Source: an uncultured Mucilaginibacter sp. (GTDB lineage: Bacteria; Bacteroidota; Bacteroidia; Sphingobacteriales; Sphingobacteriaceae). From it: 6,394 nt of DNA. The translations under genes and the position numbers were made by a program. Positions 1 to 5,771 of the stretch are shown one piece after another. Location: NCBI GenBank assembly GCA_946479225.1, contig CAMLFI010000154.1, positions 1-6,394 on the forward strand, in the 5' to 3' direction. The stretch's first letter is position 1; every line of letters begins with the position of its first letter. The notes under the pieces are model-generated. The model was not told the origin of the DNA. It saw only the letters and a program-made list of their open reading frames with translations, and did not search any database.

Positions 1-808
1 CCATTATCTGTACGCAATGGTCATAAGCATCGCGCAGATACATTTTCACGTCCTTTTTTATAAGCGGATTATCTGTCCTTAAAATATCGTTTATTTTATC
101 GCGCTCGGGCCAAACCGCACGGCGTACAGTTATGAGCGATCGTTTAAGTTGCTGAGCGTCATACATTATGCTTTTATCAGCGTGTGCGTACAGTTTATCT
201 TCCAACGCATCTAATGAGTCGCCTATCTGCGCCAGTACTACAAAATATATATCAAGTATAGTATCAGTAAGCGCATAGCTCATATATCCCGGACCGGCCG
301 TGCGTATTAAGCCTTTACCACCCTCAAGGCGTGTTTTAACGCCCTCAAAACACTCCACATGTGTCTCCTGAAAGGTGATAAGCAGATTATCTTTTATTAT
401 AGCGGAGAACTGCTCATTCATCAGTTCGCCTTCGTCTGAAAAATAGATAACGCGGCTTACCATGAAAACATAATCATCGTACTCATCAAACTTAGGCCGC
501 TGGTGGGTATTTACTATATCCTCTAAAACCAGTGGGTTGATATTCAAATTTGTTCCCAGCCATTCAAGCAATCCGGCATCGCCTATGCCGCTTATCTGTA
601 TCCAATGGGTTAGCCCCTTTTGTTTTTTTATCTCCTTAAATGTCTCCTCAATATCTTTAACCTGCGAGGAAGTAAGTCCATCTTTATTGTAAGAAAATAG
701 CTCAATTTTAGGTTTTAAAGCTTTCGCATCTATACTTAGAGTACCAGGCATCAACCCTACTGTACGATAAGGACTTTTGCGTTGTATTTTTTTGATGGTA
801 CCCTTCAT
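1..808 (-). CDS. corA: CorA-family magnesium/cobalt transporter, 3' end outside the window
   Basis: Homopentameric inner-membrane channel for Mg2+ and other divalent cations. The visible 269 residues are the cytoplasmic part of the protein. Near the N-terminus is the segment GLMPGTLSI, typical of CorA entry sequences. It is followed by an alpha/beta region with VLEDIVNTHQRPKFDEYDDY (the conserved ED-x5-QRPK-x-EEY-type block). After that comes the long helical stretch with GPGYMSYALTDTILD, then RSLITVRRAVWPERD and the YLRDAYDHCVQIM start of the stalk helix. The family is usually about 320-370 residues, so the two C-terminal transmembrane helices and the YGMNF pore signature should lie just beyond position 1; they are not seen. 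The start is the ATG at 808-806, directly after the TAA stop of the WbqC-family gene, which implies one transcript and probably translational coupling. I see no frameshift in the visible part. CorA identity is secure; ion preference is not determined by what is visible. Confidence 0.93.
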   Translation of the reverse strand, partial: MKGTIKKIQRKSPYRTVGLMPGTLSIDAKALKPKIELFSYNKDGLTSSQVKDIEETFKEIKKQKGLTHWIQISGIGDAGLLEWLGTNLNINPLVLEDIVNTHQRPKFDEYDDYVFMVSRVIYFSDEGELMNEQFSAIIKDNLLITFQETHVECFEGVKTRLEGGKGLIRTAGPGYMSYALTDTILDIYFVVLAQIGDSLDALEDKLYAHADKSIMYDAQQLKRSLITVRRAVWPERDKINDILRTDNPLIKKDVKMYLRDAYDHCVQIM

Positions 809-1423
809 TTACAAGTAATTTATAGCGTGCGGACCTTGATTAAAAAGAAGATCTACAATGCTCAGATTTTTAACAAATCCGTGCCGCTCTTCAAAAACCT
901 GAAAATAGGGCTTTTGTTCCATATCGTAGTCTTTTTTAGAACTGATATCCTTACGCAGATCAACAATATCCGTTGGATACACCGGTTCATAGGTTTCGGT
1001 TTTTAGCAGCGGAGCCGATATTTTTATTGACTTTAACAGCAGATGTAAAAGCTCCTCGTTAAAATCAAAAAGGAAATCGAACTGTTTTTGATAGAAGGGT
1101 GCAAAGGCATCTTCATAATATTCAAAATAAGCTGAACGGCGGTAACAGGCTTCTAAACTCATCCAATGCAAACGCTGCCACCTAAAATCATAACTTATCC
1201 TTACATCCTTAACCTTGGTATGTACTTTTGATCCTTTTACCACAGGCACCACCAGCGAAAGCACACCATCGGGAGAATAAATATTAGCACGGTTACGGTA
1301 GGTTTGTTTAGGAAAATGCTCCTCAGCTTCTATCAGAATATCAGGTTGATAAGTTTTAAACTTTGAAAACCAGGCCACGGGCGGCAGATAAAACATGGGC
1401 AGTAGAGCGCCTTTTTCAATCAT
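809..1423 (-). CDS. WbqC-family protein
   Basis: Member of the WbqC-like family, named after a gene in an O-antigen cluster; its biochemical function is not established. From the chosen start the product is 204 residues. It begins with the family's LLPxFYLPPxxWF motif (residues 7-19), followed by HFPKQTYRNRANIYSPDG (36-53), LVVPV (57-61), WQRLHWMSLEACYR (82-95) and SAYFEYYEDAFAPFY. All are highly typical of Bacteroidota homologues. No signal peptide or membrane segment is visible, so it is likely cytoplasmic. The reading frame stays open upstream to an ATG at 1489, but that start would overlap the 5' end of the divergent acyltransferase gene by 31 nt. It would also add 22 residues before the conserved start of the family, so I place the start at the ATG at 1423. 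It is the first gene of a unit with corA. A one-mismatch TAnnTTTG-like sequence (TATTTTCG, minus strand, 1458-1451) could be its promoter, but this is weak. Confidence 0.88.
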   Translation of the reverse strand: MIEKGALLPMFYLPPVAWFSKFKTYQPDILIEAEEHFPKQTYRNRANIYSPDGVLSLVVPVVKGSKVHTKVKDVRISYDFRWQRLHWMSLEACYRRSAYFEYYEDAFAPFYQKQFDFLFDFNEELLHLLLKSIKISAPLLKTETYEPVYPTDIVDLRKDISSKKDYDMEQKPYFQVFEERHGFVKNLSIVDLLFNQGPHAINYL

Positions 1424-1429
1424 ATCAAT

Positions 1430-1437
1430 TATGTTTG
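1430..1437 (+). promoter_or_regulatory. Candidate Bacteroidota -7 box for the first acyltransferase gene
   Basis: TATGTTTG matches the Bacteroidota -7 consensus TAnnTTTG exactly. It lies 21 nt before the ATG at 1459, which would give a leader of roughly 15 nt. No clear TTG/TTTG -33 element is visible at the usual distance. It sits in the 35-bp gap between two divergent genes, so any regulator binding here could affect both. Confidence 0.45.
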
Positions 1438-1458
1438 CAGATACAACCGGCGAAAATA

Positions 1459-2340
1459 ATGATAAATAAAGGGCTTTCGAGGCTATCACTACTCTTTTTA
1501 TACCTCATCTCCTTACTTCCATTTTGGCTGCTATACCTGATATCCGATTTGTTGTTTGTTGTTCTGTATCACATTATAGGCTACCGGCGCAAGGTTGTGC
1601 AGGAAAACCTGCGTAATTCATTTCCCGAAAAAACTGAAGATGAACGCCGACTGATTGAAAAAAATTACTTCAAATATCTCGCTGATCTAATAGTTGAAAC
1701 TATTAAAATGATCAGCATCTCCAAAGAGGAGTTGCAGCGCCGAGTGGTAATAACTAATCCGGAGGTTATTGAACGTTATGCTAAACAAAACAAAAGCATT
1801 ACCGCTGTTGCCGGGCACTACTGCAACTGGGAATGGGCGGGACTGGAGTTTAGTGTTGATTCGCGTTTGTTTTTTATTTACAAGCCGCTCAGCAGTAAAT
1901 CTTTCGATGATTTTTTTATTAAAGTACGCTCCAGGTTTGGCGGTATAGCTGTAGCCATGAAGCAAACCATGCGTACCATGGTAGCGCACAGAAATGAGTT
2001 TACCGTAACCGTTTTTGCCGGCGACCAAACGCCTATACAAGCCGAGGCTAACTACTTTACTGATTTTTTGAATCAGCCCACCCCCGTTTTTTTAGGAATT
2101 GAAAAAATTGCAAAGCTGATTGGCTCGGCAGTTATATTTTATGATATGAAGCGGGTTAAACGGGGTTATTATACCTATACGATCGTTCCCTTAGTAGAGG
2201 ATTCAAAAAATAGTGCGCCGTATGAAATTACAGAGGCACACGTTAAGTATTTGGAGATGATGATAAAGCGCGAGCCGCAATACTGGCTATGGTCGCACCG
2301 CAGATGGAAATTTAAGCCGGAAACGGTGGCGGTTTCATAA
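1459..2340 (+). CDS. lpxL: LpxL/HtrB-family acyltransferase, copy 1
   Basis: Member of the bacterial lipid A biosynthesis acyltransferase family, whose characterised members move an acyl chain from acyl-ACP onto the lipid A precursor at the inner face of the inner membrane. The 293-residue product has a hydrophobic N-terminal anchor (about residues 9-40), then YRRKVVQENL. It carries the catalytic-type HX4E motif GHYCNWE (H120, E125), IYKPLS, RSRFGG, a GDQTP block and the C-terminal PQYWLWSHRRWKF signature. Length is slightly below the 300-310 typical of E. coli LpxL. The frame is open from an ATG at 1363, but that start would lie deep inside the opposite-strand WbqC gene and add an unrelated 32 residues. 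The ATG at 1459 gives the same N-terminal layout as the neighbouring paralogue. It is a little over half identical, by eye, to copy 2. Family assignment is firm. Whether the acceptor is lipid A or another membrane lipid is inference. Confidence 0.9.
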   Translation: MINKGLSRLSLLFLYLISLLPFWLLYLISDLLFVVLYHIIGYRRKVVQENLRNSFPEKTEDERRLIEKNYFKYLADLIVETIKMISISKEELQRRVVITNPEVIERYAKQNKSITAVAGHYCNWEWAGLEFSVDSRLFFIYKPLSSKSFDDFFIKVRSRFGGIAVAMKQTMRTMVAHRNEFTVTVFAGDQTPIQAEANYFTDFLNQPTPVFLGIEKIAKLIGSAVIFYDMKRVKRGYYTYTIVPLVEDSKNSAPYEITEAHVKYLEMMIKREPQYWLWSHRRWKFKPETVAVS

Positions 2341-2347
2341 GGCTTTT
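2314..2347 (+). terminator. Weak imperfect hairpin over the end of acyltransferase copy 1
   Basis: AAGCC (2314-2318) can pair with GGCTT (2341-2345), and inside it GAAAC (2320-2324) with GTTTC (2332-2336). This gives two 5-bp stems separated by an asymmetric internal loop, with a 7-nt apical loop. It spans the TAA stop, and only four T residues (2344-2347) follow. It may slow or partly end transcription before the separate promoter of the next gene, but the stem and T-tract are weak for an intrinsic terminator. Confidence 0.28.
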
Positions 2348-2400
2348 GTAAAAAAACAACAAATCACTACTTGGCTTATTTCTTTTTTTTCATGATATTT

Positions 2401-2408
2401 TAAGTTTG
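2401..2408 (+). promoter_or_regulatory. Candidate -7 box for the second acyltransferase gene
   Basis: TAAGTTTG is an exact TAnnTTTG match, ending 23 nt before the ATG at 2432. It sits in the 91-bp gap between the two acyltransferase genes, just after a run of eight T (2383-2390). Like the box before copy 1 it is followed by CA. A TTG at 2371-2373 lies about 27 nt upstream, longer than the usual -33 to -7 spacing, so the upstream element is uncertain. It suggests copy 2 and the glycosyltransferase can be transcribed independently of copy 1. Confidence 0.5.
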
Positions 2409-2431
2409 CAAAAACTACCTCGTGAAGAAAA

Positions 2432-3313
2432 ATGTTGCTAAAATTCCTGCTAAAAATAGGCATAGGCTTATTATACATGCTCTCATTACTTCCCTTGTGG
2501 GCACTGTATATATTGTCAGATCTTTTCTATGTATTACTTTATTACCTAGCGCGTTACAGACGAAAAGTAGTTGAGGATAACCTAAGAAAAGCGTTTCCTG
2601 AGAAAAATAATGCGGAGCTTAAACGCATAAGAAAACAATTTTACAGATATTTAGCCGATTTTATAGTTGAAACCATAAAGGCAATAACTATATCTGAACA
2701 GGAGTTAAAACGCAGGGTTACGTTAACAAATCCCGAATTGATAAGGGATTATTACCGTGCTGGAAGAAAAGTAATAACAGTTGGTGCCCACTATTGTAAC
2801 TGGGAACTGGCAGGGCTAAATTTTTATTTTCATACTGATAAGAAATTCATGATCGTATACAAACCTTTATCAGATCAAACATTTGATAATTTCTTTTTCA
2901 GGATAAGATCCAGATTTGGTACTATCCCGGTGGCTATGCGGCAAACATTACGCAGGGTAGTTGAGTTAAAAGATGAGTTGTGGAATATGGCCCTACTAGG
3001 CGATCAAACGCCCGGAAAAGATGATGCCATTCATTTTGTTGATTTTTTAAACCGTAAAACGGCAGTTTTTATGGGCGTTGAAAAGCTGGCAAAAGCAGTA
3101 AATGCTGTTGTTATATATTATGAAATGAAACGCACAAAGCGCGGTTATTATAGTTATACTCTAATACCATTGTGCGAAGAACCGCGCCAGACCGCCGAAT
3201 ATGAGATCACAGAAAAACACGTTAAACACCTGGAGAATATTATAAAAGAGGACCCGCAGTACTGGCTATGGTCGCACAGAAGATGGAAATTTACACCGGA
3301 GGATAGCAACTAA
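2432..3313 (+). CDS. lpxL: LpxL/HtrB-family acyltransferase, copy 2
   Basis: Second member of the lipid A acyltransferase family, also 293 residues. It has the same order of features as copy 1: a hydrophobic anchor (about residues 9-40), YRRKVVEDNLRKAFPEK, the active-site motif AHYCNWE (H120, E125, HX4E), VYKPLSD, RSRFGT, GDQTP, DFLNRKTAVFMG and the C-terminal PQYWLWSHRRWKF. By eye it aligns to copy 1 with only a two-residue gap after the active site and a different C-terminal tail. The start is the ATG at 2432; a GTG at 2422 is out of frame. The gene is visibly more AT-rich than copy 1. Its stop codon overlaps the start of the glycosyltransferase gene, which ties the two functionally. In E. 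coli, LpxL and LpxM paralogues add different secondary chains. A similar division of labour is plausible here but not shown. A glycolipid acceptor other than lipid A is an alternative. Confidence 0.9.
   Translation: MLLKFLLKIGIGLLYMLSLLPLWALYILSDLFYVLLYYLARYRRKVVEDNLRKAFPEKNNAELKRIRKQFYRYLADFIVETIKAITISEQELKRRVTLTNPELIRDYYRAGRKVITVGAHYCNWELAGLNFYFHTDKKFMIVYKPLSDQTFDNFFFRIRSRFGTIPVAMRQTLRRVVELKDELWNMALLGDQTPGKDDAIHFVDFLNRKTAVFMGVEKLAKAVNAVVIYYEMKRTKRGYYSYTLIPLCEEPRQTAEYEITEKHVKHLENIIKEDPQYWLWSHRRWKFTPEDSN
3298..3302 (+). promoter_or_regulatory. Shine-Dalgarno-like GGAGG before the glycosyltransferase
   Basis: GGAGG lies inside the last codons of acyltransferase copy 2, ten bases before the ATG at 3313. 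It stands out because the other starts in this window lack such a sequence. Here the start overlaps a stop codon, so reinitiation is also possible. The match may be chance, since it also encodes the Pro-Glu-Asp near the C-terminus. Confidence 0.3.
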
Positions 3314-4338
3314 TGAGTGAACCAAAAGTTGCAATAGTTATATTAAACTGGAACGGTGTCGATCACCTTCGTACTTTTTTACCTTCGGTACTTACCTCCT
3401 CCTACCCAAATCTGGAAATTGTGGTGGGCGACAATGCTTCAACTGATGATTCCCTTACGTTTATTGCGGGTATGTATCCATCTATCCGCATAATTCGCAA
3501 TAACGAAAACTATGGCTTTACAGGGGGCTATAACAGGGTATTAGCGCAAGTTGAGACAGATTATTATATCCTGCTCAATTCAGACGTAGAGGTACATCCC
3601 GGCTGGATAGAACCTGTTATTGAGTTAATGGAAAGCGATCCGAAAATAGCGGTTGCCGCCCCGAAAATACTAGATTTTAACAGTAAGGATCACTTTGAGC
3701 ACGCAGGCGCAGCAGGCGGTTTTATAGACAGCTTTGGCTACCCGTTTTGCCAGGGGCGGATGTTTTATGAGATAGAAAAGGATAACGGGCAATACAACAC
3801 TTCGCGCGAAGTTTTCTGGGCATCAGGGGCAGCTATGTTCATCAAAAAGAAATGCTGGGACGAAGCCGGTGGCTTTGATGACCGCTTTTTTGCCCACATG
3901 GAAGAAATTGATCTTTGCTGGCGATTAAAAAATCGGGGTTATAAAATTATGTATTGCGCAGATTCTTATGTTTACCATTTAGGAGGAGGTACATTAAACA
4001 CCGAAAATCCATACAAAACCTATCTCAACTTTCGCAATAACCTTTTGTTATTAAAAAAGAACTACCCATTTTGGCGAGGTGCCAGTATAATTATTACTCG
4101 CTTCTTTCTGGATCTGACAGCGCTGCTCCGATTTTTAAGCGAAGGTAAACGTAAAGATGCCTGGGCGGTTAGCAAAGCTCACCAAAATTTTGCACGGAAT
4201 ATCTTCAAATCTGAGAAAGAACATCACCGGGGCCACCTACCCACAAAACTTACCGGCATGTACCGGGGCAGTATAGTTTGGGAGTTCTTTGTTAAGAAAT
4301 GCCACCGGTTTTACTGCCTCGATAAGGAAAGATTTTAA
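3313..4338 (+). CDS. Family 2 glycosyltransferase (rhamnosyltransferase-like)
   Basis: Inverting GT-A-fold glycosyltransferase that moves a sugar from a nucleotide donor to a lipid- or glycan-linked acceptor at the cytoplasmic face of the membrane. The 341-residue product opens with VAIVILNWNG (6-15). It then shows the nucleotide-binding DNASTDDS (40-47), NYGFTGGYN (66-74), the metal-binding DXD-equivalent NSDVE (89-93) and the acceptor/catalytic block WASGAAMFI (169-177). FFAHMEEIDLCWR (192-204) holds the likely catalytic acid/base region. This arrangement is typical of the WbbL/rhamnosyltransferase-like branch. The C-terminal 90 residues are basic and aromatic, with a hydrophobic stretch near 256-274 that could lie on the membrane. 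The start overlaps the preceding stop (TAATG), so it is co-translated with acyltransferase copy 2. Together they suggest glycolipid, lipopolysaccharide or another envelope glycan. Donor sugar and acceptor cannot be assigned. Its stop codon directly abuts the opposite-strand aroQ stop. Confidence 0.9.
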   Translation: MSEPKVAIVILNWNGVDHLRTFLPSVLTSSYPNLEIVVGDNASTDDSLTFIAGMYPSIRIIRNNENYGFTGGYNRVLAQVETDYYILLNSDVEVHPGWIEPVIELMESDPKIAVAAPKILDFNSKDHFEHAGAAGGFIDSFGYPFCQGRMFYEIEKDNGQYNTSREVFWASGAAMFIKKKCWDEAGGFDDRFFAHMEEIDLCWRLKNRGYKIMYCADSYVYHLGGGTLNTENPYKTYLNFRNNLLLLKKNYPFWRGASIIITRFFLDLTALLRFLSEGKRKDAWAVSKAHQNFARNIFKSEKEHHRGHLPTKLTGMYRGSIVWEFFVKKCHRFYCLDKERF

Positions 4339-4755
4339 TTAGCCAATAAAATTTTCAATTGCCAAACGGTACCCATCAAGTCCAAAACCAACAATAATGC
4401 CTTTGCAGTTAGCTGAAATATAAGAGTGGTGCCTAAATTCTTCACGCTTATGTACATTGGATATATGTACCTCTATCACTGGTGTATTTATGGCGGCAAT
4501 AGCGTCGGCAAGCGCAACAGATGTGTGGGTATAACCTGCCGCGTTAAGAATGATACCATCAAAACTAAAACCAACCTCATGCAGTTTATTAATGATCTCG
4601 CCTTCAACATTGCTTTGATAGTAGCTGATGGTTACATCCGGAAAACGTTGCTGCAATACAGTTAAATATGCTTCAAAACCGGTATCCCCGTAGATTGATT
4701 TCTCGCGAACACCTAACAAGTTTAAATTCGGGCCGTTTATAATTTGTATATTCAT
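4339..4755 (-). CDS. aroQ: Type II 3-dehydroquinate dehydratase
   Basis: Catalyses the dehydration of 3-dehydroquinate to 3-dehydroshikimate, the third step of the shikimate pathway to chorismate and aromatic amino acids. It is a cytoplasmic dodecamer in characterised members. The 138-residue product has the family's N-terminal INGPNLNLLG (6-15) and a lid region with R17 and the catalytic Y22 (SIYG). It has QSNVEGEIIN (47-56), NAAGYTHTS (71-79, with substrate-binding N71 and H77) and EVHISNVHKREEFRHHS (95-111, with catalytic H97 and R108). Length is close to the usual 140-150, with a short C-terminus. All key residues are present, so it should be active. The start is the ATG at 4755. The gene is divergent from xerD across 41 bp and ends exactly against the glycosyltransferase stop. 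It has no functional link to the acyltransferase module. Confidence 0.96.
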   Translation of the reverse strand: MNIQIINGPNLNLLGVREKSIYGDTGFEAYLTVLQQRFPDVTISYYQSNVEGEIINKLHEVGFSFDGIILNAAGYTHTSVALADAIAAINTPVIEVHISNVHKREEFRHHSYISANCKGIIVGFGLDGYRLAIENFIG

Positions 4756-4760
4756 TTGCT

Positions 4761-4768
4761 CAAACTTA
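4761..4768 (-). promoter_or_regulatory. Candidate -7 box very close to the aroQ start
   Basis: On the minus strand the sequence reads TAAGTTTG, an exact TAnnTTTG match and the same octamer as the box before acyltransferase copy 2. Only five bases (4756-4760) separate it from the aroQ ATG. Transcription would therefore begin at or within a few bases of the start codon, giving a leaderless or almost leaderless mRNA. No well-spaced -33 TTG is evident in the AT-rich upstream sequence, so the match could be fortuitous. Confidence 0.4.
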
Positions 4769-4773
4769 AATAT

Positions 4774-4798
4774 AAATCAATTAAAATTAAAATCAATT
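4774..4798. repeat. Two direct copies of AAATCAATT in the aroQ-xerD gap
   Basis: AAATCAATT occurs at 4774-4782 and again at 4790-4798, a period of 16 bp, separated by AAAATTA. The second copy runs into the likely xerD start codon (TTG, 4797-4799). The gap is almost pure A/T, so a 9-mer repeat may arise by chance. Its position between two divergent starts makes an operator possible. Confidence 0.35.
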
Positions 4799-5696
4799 GG
4801 ATTGGTCATCGGCAATAAAGGGATTTAAAGTGTATATGAAGTTAGAGCGGTCGCTGTCTTCTAACTCGGTATCAGCTTACAGTCGCGATATTGAAAAGCT
4901 GTTTCAGTTTTCGCAAACCGGAGTAACACCTTTAAAACCTGAGCAAATAACCCTTGCAGATCTCCGTCGGTTTATTGGTTTTATTAATGAGTTGGGGGTA
5001 CTTCCCTCCTCTCAGGCTCGAATTTTGTCGGGAGTAAAGGCATTTTATAAATATTTGCTGACTGAAGATTTGATCGTTAGCGACCCGTCAGAGCTATTAG
5101 AATCTCCCAAAATACAGCGTAAACTACCCGACACGCTGAGTTATAACGACATTAACGAACTAATAGCCGCCATTGATCTTTCAAAACCGGAAGGTGTACG
5201 CAACAAGGCCATAATGGAAGTTTTATATGGCTGTGGTTTACGTGTATCTGAATTGACGGAACTCAAACTGTCCAACTTATACCTTGATATTGAGTTTATA
5301 AAAGTAACCGGCAAAGGCAGCAAGGAGCGTTTGGTACCTATAGGTGGCGAAGCTATAAAAGCGCTTAAAATTTGGATTGACGAAGTAAGGGTGCACATCC
5401 CTATTAAAAAAGGCGAAGAAGACCTGGTTTTTTTAAACCGACGCGGTGCAAGGCTTAGCCGGGTGTATATCTTCATGATGATAAAGGAATTGGCCGGGAT
5501 GATCGGCCTTAAAAAGAGCATAAGCCCGCATACATTCAGGCATTCATTTGCTACACATTTGGTTGAGGGTGGGGCCGATCTACGGGCGGTACAGGAGATG
5601 CTTGGGCATGAAAGTATAACCACTACCGAGATCTATACCCACCTTGACCGCGAGTATTTAAAAAGCACTATTATTCAGCATCATCCGCGAAATTAG
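4797..5696 (+). CDS. xerD: Tyrosine site-specific recombinase XerD
   Basis: Acts at the dif site with a XerC-type partner to resolve chromosome dimers at cell division. The 299-residue product matches the usual XerC/D length (E. coli XerD is 298). Residues 1-105 form the N-terminal SAM-like core-binding domain (FKVYMKLERSLSSNSVSAYSRDI). The rest is the catalytic domain, with all expected residues: R149 (CGLRVSEL), K173 (TGKGSKER), H245 and R248 (HTFRHSFATH), H271 (LGHE) and the nucleophile Y280 (IYTH). The C-terminal QHHPR resembles XerD more than XerC. A stop codon at 4788-4790 bounds the frame, and the only start that keeps the conserved N-terminal helix is TTG at 4797. GTG at 4830 and ATG at 4836 would remove it. 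No ATG is available at the expected place. Housekeeping context (aroQ) and the absence of phage genes argue against an integrase of a mobile element. Confidence 0.92.
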   Translation: MDWSSAIKGFKVYMKLERSLSSNSVSAYSRDIEKLFQFSQTGVTPLKPEQITLADLRRFIGFINELGVLPSSQARILSGVKAFYKYLLTEDLIVSDPSELLESPKIQRKLPDTLSYNDINELIAAIDLSKPEGVRNKAIMEVLYGCGLRVSELTELKLSNLYLDIEFIKVTGKGSKERLVPIGGEAIKALKIWIDEVRVHIPIKKGEEDLVFLNRRGARLSRVYIFMMIKELAGMIGLKKSISPHTFRHSFATHLVEGGADLRAVQEMLGHESITTTEIYTHLDREYLKSTIIQHHPRN

Positions 5697-5771
5697 TCGG
5701 TCGTTTTTCAATATTGGGCTGCGTTTTTGGTATATTTTTCATATTTTACAGCACCTTGAAGAATATTAACT

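Noticed and set aside
782..1006. Short plus-strand open frame over the WbqC/corA junction
   Set aside because: Antisense to two well-supported genes; low-complexity translation with no family features.
1363..1458. Extension of acyltransferase copy 1 to the upstream ATG at 1363
   Set aside because: It would lie antisense to the conserved N-terminus of the WbqC gene, adds 32 residues unlike the family, and the paralogue aligns from the ATG at 1459.
1687..2040. Open frame on the minus strand inside acyltransferase copy 1
   Set aside because: Fully antisense to a well-supported gene, with no recognisable motif in the translation.
2379..2391. T-rich run as an intrinsic terminator between the two acyltransferases
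   Set aside because: No stable GC-containing stem lies directly before the eight T residues; it more likely forms part of the promoter upstream region.
4426..4665. Plus-strand open frame inside aroQ
   Set aside because: Antisense to a gene with every catalytic residue in place.
5141..5623. 160-codon minus-strand open frame inside xerD
   Set aside because: Length alone is not evidence. It is the complement of the XerD catalytic domain, and its translation is Ser/Pro-rich without motifs.
4797..5696. Phage or integron integrase, part of a mobile element
   Set aside because: Length, C-terminal HHPR and the aroQ neighbour fit housekeeping XerD. No att-like repeats, tRNA or cargo genes are present.
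5684..5709. Possible terminator after xerD (CCG...CGG followed by TTTTT)
   Set aside because: Only about three base pairs with a long loop; too weak to call.
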